From: JANFXS01 sp022791155
GTDB lineage: Bacteria > Bacillota > Clostridia > Lachnospirales > Anaerotignaceae
Direction of reading: 5' to 3'
DNA length: 64,000 bases
NCBI GenBank assembly: GCA_949743895.1
Contig: CATJUX010000073.1
Location: 23,156-87,155 of the forward strand
The notes beneath the pieces are model-generated. The model searched no databases and was not told the DNA's origin. It saw only the letters and a program-made list of their open reading frames with translations. Positions 50,164 through 57,680 of the stretch are shown one piece after another; within the stretch, counting starts at the first letter, position 1, and each line of letters begins with the position of its first letter. The position numbers and the translations under genes were made by a program.

Positions 50164-51297
50164 CTATGCCCACTCATCGGCAATCTTTTTCATAACGGAA
50201 GGTATGTCGATGTGCTGCGGACATTTTTCAAGGCACGCGCCACATGCAACACAGTTTGTTGAACGTTTTTTGTCAAAAAACGGCCTGTTGTAAAAGTTTT
50301 TTGCATGAGCAATTGAGTCATACATATATCCCATGTTGTAATAATCGATGTTGGCCGGAATGTCAACTCCAAACGGACATGGATTGCAATATTGGCATCT
50401 TGTGCAAGGGATTTGAATGAGCTGCAAAAACTCTTCCTTTGCTCTTTTATATAAAGAGAGTTCTTTTTCGTTTTTGTGGCCAATGCCATATTGCGCTGTG
50501 GCAATGTTGTCATCAACCTGTTCAATTTCATTCATGCCGCTCAAAACACAGCTTATCTCCGGCCTGTTAAGCAAATATGAAATTCCGCGCCCCGCTTCTG
50601 TCATATTGAAAGAGCTTTCAGCCCAAATTTTTTTGACACTTTGAGGCGCCGGCTTGGCAAGCTGTCCGCCTTTAAGCGGCTCCATTGCAAAAAGACCAAT
50701 CCCCTTTTCGGCCGCAAGCTTCATTCCTCTTTCCCCCGCCTGATAATCCATGTCCATATAGTTCAGCTGCAAAAGGCAATATTCCCATGGATAGTAATTT
50801 ATAACTTCTTCAAAGAGCTCAAACTTGTCATGGAACGAAAAACCAATGTGTTTGATTCTTCCTTCAGTTAAAAGCTTGTCAAAGAGCTTGAACACATTCA
50901 GTTTTTTTGATTTTTCCCAAAAATTTCCATCAAGTGAATGCAAAAAATATAGATCAAAATATTCGCTTCCTGTTCTTTCAAGCTGGCCATAGAAAAACTT
51001 TTCGCATTCTTCATATGTTTCACAGCACCATATGGACAATTTGTCGCCAAGATAGACTTTTTCTCTGTAGCCATCACTCAATATTTCTTTCACAGCTTTT
51101 TCAGATGTTCCGTTCAAATGATATGGATAGGCTGTGTCAACATAGTTCACGCCATTGTCTATGGCATGGCGCACAACATTTTTGGCCTTTTCAATGTCAA
51201 TGTTGTTGAAAACTCCATTCACTGTTGGAAGGCGCATTGTTCCAAAGCCAATTGGAGAAATTTCGATGCCTGTTTTTCCAAGTTTTCTATACTCCAT
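50164..51297 (-). CDS. Aldo/keto reductase with C-terminal ferredoxin domain (paralogue 2)
   Basis: From ATG 51297 it has 377 residues with the same layout as its neighbour: YVDTAYPYH (Asp, Tyr), VYLGDKL (Lys), YFLHSL (His), then CTRCQYCNPCPFG and CVACGACLEKCPQ clusters. Long stretches are identical between the two (SGMNEI/SGMNEL, QAGERGMKLAAEKG, FAMEPLKGGQL), so this is a tandem duplication that has diverged. Four bases separate it from deoC. Confidence 0.93.
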   Translation of the reverse strand: MEYRKLGKTGIEISPIGFGTMRLPTVNGVFNNIDIEKAKNVVRHAIDNGVNYVDTAYPYHLNGTSEKAVKEILSDGYREKVYLGDKLSIWCCETYEECEKFFYGQLERTGSEYFDLYFLHSLDGNFWEKSKKLNVFKLFDKLLTEGRIKHIGFSFHDKFELFEEVINYYPWEYCLLQLNYMDMDYQAGERGMKLAAEKGIGLFAMEPLKGGQLAKPAPQSVKKIWAESSFNMTEAGRGISYLLNRPEISCVLSGMNEIEQVDDNIATAQYGIGHKNEKELSLYKRAKEEFLQLIQIPCTRCQYCNPCPFGVDIPANIDYYNMGYMYDSIAHAKNFYNRPFFDKKRSTNCVACGACLEKCPQHIDIPSVMKKIADEWA

Positions 51298-51301
51298 AAA
51301 C

Positions 51302-51958
51302 TCACTCCTTTTCAAGTTCTTTCACTATGTTAACTCCCGAGCTTGTTCCAATTCTGTCTGCTCCTGCTTCAATCATTTCAATTGCCGTTTTGGCGTCTCT
51401 TATTCCTCCCGCCGCCTTTATTTTGGCATTGTTTCCCAAAGCCTTTCTCATAAGCCTGACGTCTTCAGCTGTGGCGCCGCCTGTTGAAAAGCCGGTTGAT
51501 GTTTTGACAAAATCGGCCCCTGCCGCCACACAAGCCTCACATGCCAGTTTCTTTTCGGCATCTGTCAGCAAACAGCATTCAATTATGACTTTGAGCACAG
51601 CTGTTTTGGCACATTTTTTGACTGTCGCTATCTCGTTGCGTACAAATTCAATGTCGCCATCTTTCAAGCGGCCTATGTTCATAACAAAGTCTATCTCACT
51701 TGCCCCGTTGGCAACGGCCAAACTTGTTTCATGCGCCTTTGCCTCTGTCATTCCTGCTCCCAAAGGGAAGCCAACAACAGAAGAAATTTCAACGCCGCTG
51801 TTTTCAAGTTCATTTTTCGCCAATTCAACCCAGCATGGATTGATGCACACACTTTTGAAGCCATATTCCTTGGCCTCACGGCAAAGAGCTATTATGTCAT
51901 CCTTTTTTGCATATTGTTTCAAATTTGTGTGATCTATATATTTTGCTATATCTTTCAA
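51302..51958 (-). CDS. deoC: Deoxyribose-phosphate aldolase
   Basis: DeoC splits 2-deoxyribose-5-phosphate to glyceraldehyde-3-phosphate and acetaldehyde during deoxynucleoside use. The class I aldolase barrel shows Asp in EIDFVMNIG, the Schiff-base Lys in FVKTSTGFSTGGA and the second Lys in IKAAGGIRD. TTG 51958 is 8 bases after GGGGG; GTG 51967 is possible but too close. No other deo genes are near. The reductases downstream could act on the acetaldehyde, an inference from context only. Confidence 0.95.
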   Translation of the reverse strand: MKDIAKYIDHTNLKQYAKKDDIIALCREAKEYGFKSVCINPCWVELAKNELENSGVEISSVVGFPLGAGMTEAKAHETSLAVANGASEIDFVMNIGRLKDGDIEFVRNEIATVKKCAKTAVLKVIIECCLLTDAEKKLACEACVAAGADFVKTSTGFSTGGATAEDVRLMRKALGNNAKIKAAGGIRDAKTAIEMIEAGADRIGTSSGVNIVKELEKE

Positions 51959-51979
51959 CAGCTGCACCCCCTTTTTTTA

Positions 51980-52007
51980 ATTATACTACAAATTGAAGTT
52001 CCGTCAA
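51980..52007 (-). promoter_or_regulatory. Promoter of deoC-AKR-AKR
   Basis: On the minus strand TTGACG, 16 bases, TATAAT, ending 22 bases before the deoC start. So this unit is independent of rplL. Confidence 0.7.
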
Positions 52008-52047
52008 TTAAAACACAATTGGCCACTTGTCAGTTTTTAAAAAATAT

Positions 52048-52091
52048 AAAACAGCCCTCAATCAGCAAACAAAACTGTGAATGGCTGTTTT
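52048..52091 (-). terminator. Terminator after rplJ-rplL
   Basis: AAAACAGCC pairs with GGCTGTTTT around a 26-base loop, then ATATTTTTTAAAAA on the minus strand. It closes the rpmG...rplL unit where rpoB would usually follow. Confidence 0.75.
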
Positions 52092-52160
52092 ATAAATCAA
52101 AAATCGCTGTTCACCGCTCCACATTTCAGCGGGAACCAGTGCAAAACACTGTGTAATAAA

Positions 52161-52535
52161 TTATTTCAATGTTACAGAAGCGCCAACTTCCTCAAGCTTA
52201 GCTTTGATGGCTTCAGCATCTTCTTTGGAAGCGCCTTCTTTGATCACTTTTGGAGCGCCGTCAACAGCCTCTTTGGCTTCTTTAAGTCCAAGACCTGTGA
52301 TTTCTCTAACAACTTTGATAACTTTGATCTTTTCTGATCCAGCAGCTGTAAGTTCAACGTCAAATTCTGTTTTTTCTTCAGCGGCTTCAGCAGCTCCACC
52401 TGCAGCAACAACAGCAACGCCAGCGGCAGCTGACACACCAAATTCTTCCTCTGCTGCTTTAACCAGGTCATTAAGTTCGATAACTGTGAGCTCTTTCACA
52501 GCTGCAATGATTTCTTCAATTGATAATTTTGCCAT
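52161..52535 (-). CDS. rplL: 50S ribosomal protein L7/L12
   Basis: Protein bL12 forms the flexible stalk that recruits translation GTPases. The 124 residues have the N-terminal dimer helix (LSIEEIIAAVKELTVIELNDLVKAAEEEFGV), an Ala/Gly hinge and the C-terminal domain with GLGLKEAKEAVDGAPKVIKEG. GGAGGTGC lies before the start. Confidence 0.99.
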   Translation of the reverse strand: MAKLSIEEIIAAVKELTVIELNDLVKAAEEEFGVSAAAGVAVVAAGGAAEAAEEKTEFDVELTAAGSEKIKVIKVVREITGLGLKEAKEAVDGAPKVIKEGASKEDAEAIKAKLEEVGASVTLK

Positions 52536-52697
52536 TATTAAGCACCTCCGGTTTATTTCAATTCAACATTAAGTATATTGTGATGTTCCATGTTCAGCGA
52601 AATGAGTGTTTTTCACGGCTTCCGCTGTCAGGCATGAATTTGTTTCAACAAATTACAATTCAAACTGTTTTGCAATGCAAAGCGTGCCAAAAACTCA

Positions 52698-53192
52698 TCA
52701 TTCTGCGGCCGCGTCTTTTTCTGCAATCTGTTTGATAACGCGGGCAAATGAAGACATAGGAGATTTGAAGCTTCCAAGAAGTTTTGAAAGAAGAACTTCT
52801 CTTGAAGGGATTCCAGCAACGGCTTTCATGCCCTCAGCGTCATAAACAACTCCTTCAATTATACCAGCTTTGAACTCGATGTTTTTGTTGTCTTTGGCCA
52901 CTGTGTTAAGTATGCCGGCTGCTGTTGTTGCATCGGCATAGCTGAAAGCAAAAGCGCTTGGGCCTTCAAGATATTTGGCAATGCCCTCAAAATCTGTGTC
53001 TTTAACAGCCAGTGTAACCATTGTGTTTTTATATACTTTGTAATCAACGCCGGCTTCTCTCAGTTTTTTTCTAAGCTTTGTGTCCTCCTCAACAGTGAGA
53101 CCTCTTGAGTCAACAACAACCACTGAAGCAGCTCTTGAAAGCTTTTCCTTAATTTCATTGACAACAACTTGTTTTTGTTCAATCTTTGGCAT
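52698..53192 (-). CDS. rplJ: 50S ribosomal protein L10
   Basis: Protein uL10 anchors L12 dimers to the ribosome. The 164 residues start MPKIEQKQVVVNEIKEKLSRAASVVVVDSRGLTVEED. GAGGAGGTG lies upstream. Expression is probably set by the L10 leader and attenuator just upstream. A 162-base gap to rplL has no clear structure. Confidence 0.99.
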   Translation of the reverse strand: MPKIEQKQVVVNEIKEKLSRAASVVVVDSRGLTVEEDTKLRKKLREAGVDYKVYKNTMVTLAVKDTDFEGIAKYLEGPSAFAFSYADATTAAGILNTVAKDNKNIEFKAGIIEGVVYDAEGMKAVAGIPSREVLLSKLLGSFKSPMSSFARVIKQIAEKDAAAE

Positions 53193-53216
53193 TTTTACAC
53201 CTCCTCGTAATACATA

Positions 53217-53248
53217 TAAAAACCTTCATGCCGCAAGACATGAAGGTT
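53217..53248 (-). terminator. Attenuator hairpin before rplJ
   Basis: AACCTTCATG and CATGAAGGTT form a perfect 10-bp stem with an 8-base loop, followed by TTTAT on the minus strand. It lies between the L10-binding leader and the rplJ ribosome binding site, as in the B. subtilis rplJL attenuation mechanism. Confidence 0.7.
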
Positions 53249-53268
53249 TAAATTCTGCTTTAAGCGAA

Positions 53269-53319
53269 CCTCGGCAGGCAAGATAACTTTTATGCCACAT
53301 GGCACCTGCTGTCTTTGGC
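53269..53319 (-). promoter_or_regulatory. L10 leader RNA
   Basis: The transcript reads CCAAAGACAGCAGGTGCC, a short hairpin, then CTTGCCTGCCGAGG. The GACAGCAGGTGCC and TGCCTGCCGAGG blocks are the hallmark of the L10 leader family, bound by the L10-L12 complex. It lies about 75 bases upstream of rplJ. Confidence 0.82.
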
Positions 53320-53411
53320 AATGTTTTTTATTAACTTGTATATATTAACATAGTGAATAAATATTGTCAACACAATATATTTCGTTTTCACAAAAACAAT
53401 GCCAAAACCAA

Positions 53412-54107
53412 TCACTCTGTAACTTTTGCTGTGTTGATTTTGATGCCTGGGCCCATTGTTGTTGCAATCACAATGCTTTTAAGATATTGCCCTTTTGCGG
53501 CCTGAGGTTTTGCCTTTATAATCGCACTCATGAGAGTTTGGAAGTTTTCCGACAATTTATCCGAACCAAAAGATACCTTGCCGATTGGAACATGAATGAT
53601 GTTTGTTTTGTCAAGACGATACTCAATTTTACCGGCTTTAATGTCGTTAACAGCTTTTGTGACATCCATTGTGACAGTTCCGGCTTTTGGGTTTGGCATC
53701 AAGCCTTTTGGGCCAAGAACACGGCCAAGACGGCCAACAACGCCCATCATGTCAGGAGTTGCCACAACAACGTCAAAACCAAACCAGTTTTCGTTTTGGA
53801 TTTTAGGGATCAAGTCTTCAGCGCCAACAAAGTCGGCTCCAGCGGCAAGCGCCTCATCAGCCTTGTCGCCCTTTGCAAAAACAAGAACACGAACAGTTTT
53901 GCCCGTTCCATGAGGAAGCACAACGGCGCCACGCACCTGTTGATCGGCATGTCTGCTGTCAACGCCAAGACGTATGTGTGCTTCAACGGTTTCGTCAAAT
54001 TTTGCAACAGAAGTTTTTTGAACAAGATCGATAGCATCTGCTGAATCATATGCTACAGCGGAATCTATAAGTTTAACTTTTTCTAAATATTTTTTTCCTC
54101 TTTTCAC
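53412..54107 (-). CDS. rplA: 50S ribosomal protein L1
   Basis: Protein uL1 forms the mobile stalk and in many bacteria represses the rplK-rplA mRNA. From GTG 54107 it has 231 residues: MKRGKKYLEKVKLID, then VVLPHGTGKTVRV and LGPKGLMPNPKAGTV. GGAGG lies upstream. A leader element at 54125-54155 precedes it. Confidence 0.98.
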   Translation of the reverse strand: MKRGKKYLEKVKLIDSAVAYDSADAIDLVQKTSVAKFDETVEAHIRLGVDSRHADQQVRGAVVLPHGTGKTVRVLVFAKGDKADEALAAGADFVGAEDLIPKIQNENWFGFDVVVATPDMMGVVGRLGRVLGPKGLMPNPKAGTVTMDVTKAVNDIKAGKIEYRLDKTNIIHVPIGKVSFGSDKLSENFQTLMSAIIKAKPQAAKGQYLKSIVIATTMGPGIKINTAKVTE

Positions 54108-54124
54108 TTTCGTGACCTCCTTAT

Positions 54125-54155
54125 GTGGTAATATCGGGAGAATAATCCCTCCCAC
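54125..54155 (-). promoter_or_regulatory. Leader element before rplA (copy 2)
   Basis: On the transcript an outer GTGG/CCAC pair encloses a GGGAG-type stem with CTCCC and an asymmetric AT-rich strand (GATATTA). It closely matches the element before rplK at 54628-54656 in sequence and shape, and both end about 12-18 bases before a ribosome binding site. Likely target of L1 (inference). Confidence 0.55.
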
Positions 54156-54182
54156 CAATGGGCCGGCTCAAGAGCCGCCACA

Positions 54183-54608
54183 TTACTCCTCTACAACAAT
54201 GCCCATGCTTCGGGCTGTTCCACAGATCATGCTGTAAGCTGATTCAACTGTTGCAGCATTCAAATCTGGCATTTTAAGCTCTGCAATTTTCATAACCTCG
54301 TCTTTGGCGATTTTGGCAACCTTTGTTTTGTTTGGAACGCCGGAACCGCTTTCAATTTTGCAGGCTTTTTTGAGCAAAACGGCGGCTGGAGGAGTTTTTG
54401 TAACAAAAGTATAGCTTCTGTCGGCATAAACCGTGATAACAACAGGGATCACAAGGCCCGCCTGCTGAGCTGTTTTCTCGTTGAACTCTTTGCAGAAGCC
54501 CATTATGTTGAGACCATGCTGTCCAAGAGCGGGGCCAACAGGCGGCGCTGGTGTAGCCTTGCCTGCACTGATTTGTAATTTAATATAACCGGTAACTTTT
54601 TTTGCCAT
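54183..54608 (-). CDS. rplK: 50S ribosomal protein L11
   Basis: Protein uL11 makes up the GTPase-associated centre. From ATG 54608 it has 141 residues: MAKKVTGYIKLQISAGKATPAPP then GPALGQHGLNIMGFCKEFN. GGAGGTGCC precedes it. Confidence 0.99.
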   Translation of the reverse strand: MAKKVTGYIKLQISAGKATPAPPVGPALGQHGLNIMGFCKEFNEKTAQQAGLVIPVVITVYADRSYTFVTKTPPAAVLLKKACKIESGSGVPNKTKVAKIAKDEVMKIAELKMPDLNAATVESAYSMICGTARSMGIVVEE

Positions 54609-54627
54609 TTCGGCACCTCCTATAAAT

Positions 54628-54656
54628 GTGGTAAATAACGGGATTTTCCCTCCCAC
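54628..54656 (-). promoter_or_regulatory. Leader element before rplK (copy 1)
   Basis: The transcript has an outer GTGG/CCAC pair, inner GGGA/TCCC stem and an AT-rich unpaired strand (GTTATTTA). A second stem, GCGCAC with GTGCGC, lies just before it (54657-54670). The same element recurs before rplA. Confidence 0.55.
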
Positions 54657-54679
54657 GCGCACAAAGTGCGCAGCAACAA

Positions 54680-55246
54680 TTACATTTTTTCAAGCTGAGT
54701 GTAATCAAGTTCAACAGGCGTTTCCCTTCCGAAAATGGAAAGCATAACGACAACGCTTTTTTTGGATGGATTGATTTCTTTGATAACTCCGATGGAATCG
54801 GCGAAAGGGCCGTTGGAAACTTTGATAGTGTCTCCCTCGTTGAAATCAAAAACCTGAACAAAATCTTCAATTCCCATGGCTTTTGCCTCCTCATCGCTGA
54901 GAGGAACAGGCTTGCTTCCCGGGCCAACAAAGCTTGTCACTCCTCTGGTGTTTCTCACAACATACCATGTTTCGTCGTTCATAATCATCTTCAGCAGAAC
55001 ATATCCCGGAAATATTTTGCGCTGGACTGTTTTTTTCTGTCCATTTTTAATTTCCACAACGTCCTGAACAGGAACACTGACTTCATGAATTTGATCCTGC
55101 ATTCCCCTGTTTTCGATTATTTTTTCAATGTTGGCTTTAACCTTCTTCTCATATCCCGAATATGTGTGAACAACATACCACCTCGCCTGTCCGTCTTGAA
55201 CTTTAGGCGTTTCAACATTTTCGGCATTCATAAATTCTTCAGACAT
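54680..55246 (-). CDS. nusG: Transcription termination/antitermination protein NusG
   Basis: NusG binds RNA polymerase and links it to the ribosome. The 188 residues hold RWYVVHTYSGYEKKVKANIE, FPGYVLLKMIMNDETWYVVRNTRGVTSFVG and a C-terminal KOW (NEGDTIKVSNGPFADSIGVI). It is 25 bases after secE. Confidence 0.98.
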   Translation of the reverse strand: MSEEFMNAENVETPKVQDGQARWYVVHTYSGYEKKVKANIEKIIENRGMQDQIHEVSVPVQDVVEIKNGQKKTVQRKIFPGYVLLKMIMNDETWYVVRNTRGVTSFVGPGSKPVPLSDEEAKAMGIEDFVQVFDFNEGDTIKVSNGPFADSIGVIKEINPSKKSVVVMLSIFGRETPVELDYTQLEKM

Positions 55247-55271
55247 ATTACCATCCTTTTTACACTCGGCT

Positions 55272-55517
55272 TCAGATTAATCCCAAAATATGCATAGCGG
55301 CGCTAACGCCTGCGTTATAAACTGTGTCCATGCAGAAAATGATGACACCTATCACAAGAGAGGTCACAACAACAGTTGCTGTTTTTTTGACAACCTCGTC
55401 TTTTTTTGGCCAAATTATCTTTTTGAACTCGGCTTTATGGTCTGCTATGATAACGCTTAGGCCGGGTTTTTCGCTTTTGGGATTGTTTTTTGGGCTGTTT
55501 GTAGAGTTTTTTTCCAT
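55272..55517 (-). CDS. secE: Protein translocase subunit SecE
   Basis: An 81-residue single-span partner of SecY. A polar, Lys/Asn-rich head (MEKNSTNSPKNNPKSEK) is followed by FKKIIWPKKDEVVKKT and one transmembrane helix. It lies between rpmG and nusG. Confidence 0.96.
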   Translation of the reverse strand: MEKNSTNSPKNNPKSEKPGLSVIIADHKAEFKKIIWPKKDEVVKKTATVVVTSLVIGVIIFCMDTVYNAGVSAAMHILGLI

Positions 55518-55556
55518 TTGCTCACATCCCTTTCAGGTTTTCACGGCACAGGAAAA

Positions 55557-55706
55557 TCATTTTGTTTCCTTGTGCAGTGTGTGTGTTTTACAGAATTTGC
55601 AGTATTTTTTGAACTCCATTCTGTCAGGGTGATTTTTCTTTTCTTTGGTTGTGTTGTAATTTCTTTGCTTGCACTCAGTGCAGGCCAAAGTAATTTTGGT
55701 TCTCAT
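55557..55706 (-). CDS. rpmG: 50S ribosomal protein L33
   Basis: A 49-residue zinc form of bL33: MRTKITLACTECKQRNYNTT, then KYCKFCKTHTLHKETK, with C-x2-C pairs. ATG 55706 has GGAGGTGG upstream. First gene of the nusG-rpl unit. Confidence 0.98.
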   Translation of the reverse strand: MRTKITLACTECKQRNYNTTKEKKNHPDRMEFKKYCKFCKTHTLHKETK

Positions 55707-55779
55707 CACTTCCACCTCCGTCATACGTTGAAAACTTCTTAAAAATTGCATAAAAAAAAGACTTTCGTCATTTGCAATT

Positions 55780-55808
55780 ATTATAGCAGAACATTATTAT
55801 TATGTCAA
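55780..55808 (-). promoter_or_regulatory. Strong promoter of rpmG-secE-nusG-rpl genes
   Basis: TTGACA, 17 bases, TATAAT on the minus strand: full consensus, about 75 bases before rpmG. Confidence 0.85.
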
Positions 55809-56567
55809 TAAAAAAGGATCTTTATTTTGCTTTTTATGATTGATTTTGGAACGGTTTTTGAAGGTATAAAGCTGTCATTTCTGTTTGTTTTTCATTGGTT
55901 GTTGAGTGAAATTGTTTTTTCTGTGGAAAATTTGATGAGGGATATGAATTGGCGGTGATTTGCAGAAACAGTTTGCGCTGATCTAATTCGCGTTTAAGCC
56001 TGTTGAAGGAGACATGGCGGGCTTTCGAATTTTGCTGACACAAAAAGATTTGTTTCGCTTCACGCCAGTGCCCTTGTTTATGCAAGCATATACGTTTGTC
56101 CGGTGCACTGCTTTTGTCAACTGGAGGCGTTCTTGGAAGGACAGAGCTCAAAACCGCCAATGAAAAATTGCACACTTTTCAAAAACCTGCTTGAGCTTAG
56201 AAGCCTCTTTCAACACACAGAACAAAAAAATAATAAAGCTTGAAATTTTTTCCAAAACAAATCCCATTTCAAACAATTCGAAGTTGAAATGATTTCATGT
56301 CGCGCGCAAACAGATTTTTTTGTTTATAAATTGCGCAATCAAAAATAGGGAAGTTCTGTTTTGTTTGAAAACATAAAAACTCCCCTGAATCAATTGCCTG
56401 TCATGCACATTCAGTTAACAACAAACATTTGCTGCAGTCATTTGAAGCGTCATAACCAAAAATTTTTCATGTTAAGTGCGCACACTTCTGTCACATTTGT
56501 GTGTCAATGGCTGAATGAATATGTTTTGTTTAACTTTTGCAAAACACAGCCTTCTGCCTTGCGTTTT
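55809..56567. other. Long stretch without identified genes
   Basis: About 760 bases between the rpmG promoter and the TSCPD gene. A 113-codon open frame on the minus strand (55834-56175) has no ribosome binding site and a composition unlike its neighbours. A terminator for the TSCPD gene lies at 56348-56384. No tRNA or other RNA gene is recognisable. Confidence 0.55.
56348..56384 (-). terminator. Probable terminator of the TSCPD gene
   Basis: GGGAGTT pairs with AACTTCCC (one bulge) and TATTTTTG follows on the minus strand, about 185 bases past the gene. Confidence 0.5.
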
Positions 56568-56822
56568 TCAGTTGCCGCTTGCCTTAAACTTTTCCAATGC
56601 CTCTGCCAACTGATCAGGACATGACGAACATTTTTGTCCACATTTTATGCCTCTAAGTTTTTTGATAACGTCATCAATGTCCATGCCATCAACAAGGCTT
56701 TCAATTCCTGTCTGGTTTCCGTCGCAGCCGCCCACAAACTCAACGTCTCTCACTTTTCCGTCTCTAACATCAAAGTTAATCTCGCGTGCGCAAATTCCTG
56801 TTGGCTTAAATGAAACTCCCAT
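56568..56822 (-). CDS. TSCPD-domain protein (TIGR03905 type)
   Basis: The 84-residue protein has the short TSCPD form: KPTGICAREINFDVRDGKVRDVEFVGGCDGN, then a helix, KCGQ-like IKCGQKCSSCPDQLAEAL with three Cys. The TSCPD domain was first seen at the C-terminus of ribonucleotide reductases; free-standing members are common in Clostridia and have no set role. Good GGAGG before ATG 56822. Confidence 0.88.
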   Translation of the reverse strand: MGVSFKPTGICAREINFDVRDGKVRDVEFVGGCDGNQTGIESLVDGMDIDDVIKKLRGIKCGQKCSSCPDQLAEALEKFKASGN

Positions 56823-56974
56823 ATGTTTTCCTCCTCATTCACTTCTGTTCATAATTTATCACATTCATAATGCAGCAATTGCAGTTTTCCACAATTGTTC
56901 GGCATTGTTTTGCATGTCACCATCAAACGCATTGCTCTGTCATTTGCTTCTTTTTGACCAGGCGCGTGAAAAGC

Positions 56975-57514
56975 TCAAAATGTGCCATTGTTCTTTCGAT
57001 ATTCCTCAGCATACTCCTGATATTCATTCACTGCTATGTCAATTTCATTCACTTCGTGTTCAGTGAGCGGGCGCCTGACTTTTGCCGGAACTCCAACAGC
57101 CAAATGTCCTTTTGGTATAACCGTTCTTGGTGTGACAACACTTCCGGCGCCAATGAGACATTCGCGTTCAACAACTGCCTCATCTTGAACCACTGCTCCC
57201 ATGCCAATTATGCAGCGGTCTTTTATCTCACAGCCGTGTATTATTGCCCCATGGCCTATGGTGACTTCGTTTCCAATCACAACATTTCCGTTTTCGCCAA
57301 GCTCAACGTGTATCACGCATGAATCCTGTATGTTTGTTTTGTTGCCAATTACAATTGGATTGTGTTCAGCACGCAGCACACAGCCCGGCATCACAACGCA
57401 GTTTTCTCCCATGCGCACATCGCCGCAGATTGTAACGTTTTCAAATATCGTGCAGCTTTCCGGTATGACTGGAAACTTCCCTTTGAAGCCATAGACGCTA
57501 TATTTTTTCTCCAC
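56975..57514 (-). CDS. Gamma-carbonic-anhydrase-like hexapeptide-repeat protein
   Basis: The protein is a left-handed beta helix with three probable zinc His ligands: SCVIHVELG, IGHGAI and IIHGC, as in gamma-class carbonic anhydrases (YrdA/PaaY group). The end AVGVPAKVRRPLTEHE is typical. Activity cannot be told; many relatives are inactive as anhydrases. I chose GTG 57514, with GGGAGTGGTGAG upstream and a promoter at 57537-57565; ATG 57607 would lie before that promoter. Confidence 0.87.
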   Translation of the reverse strand: MEKKYSVYGFKGKFPVIPESCTIFENVTICGDVRMGENCVVMPGCVLRAEHNPIVIGNKTNIQDSCVIHVELGENGNVVIGNEVTIGHGAIIHGCEIKDRCIIGMGAVVQDEAVVERECLIGAGSVVTPRTVIPKGHLAVGVPAKVRRPLTEHEVNEIDIAVNEYQEYAEEYRKNNGTF

Positions 57515-57536
57515 TCTCACCACTCCCGTCAGTCTA

Positions 57537-57565
57537 TATATACCATATCGCAACAAAATCTGCAA
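57537..57565 (-). promoter_or_regulatory. Promoter of the gamma-carbonic-anhydrase-like gene
   Basis: On the minus strand TTGCAG, 17 bases, TATATA; the -10 ends 22 bases before GTG 57514. Confidence 0.55.
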
Positions 57566-57613
57566 CATATATTTTTCGTAAAGCCGAACAGGCAATTCAA
57601 ATTTCATGCAATC

Positions 57614-57641
57614 AAAAAGCCGCCTGCATACGCAAGCGGCT
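57614..57641 (-). terminator. Terminator of the PLP enzyme gene
   Basis: AGCCGC and GCGGCT enclose a 12-base loop, with TTTTG following on the minus strand, 40 bases past the gene. Confidence 0.75.
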
Positions 57642-57680
57642 CAGTTTCAGTTTTTATTTTGCAATTAAACCAAATTCGGC

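Noticed and set aside
55834..56175. Open frame of 113 codons on the minus strand
   Set aside because: No ribosome binding site, residue composition unlike real genes here, and no recognisable domain.
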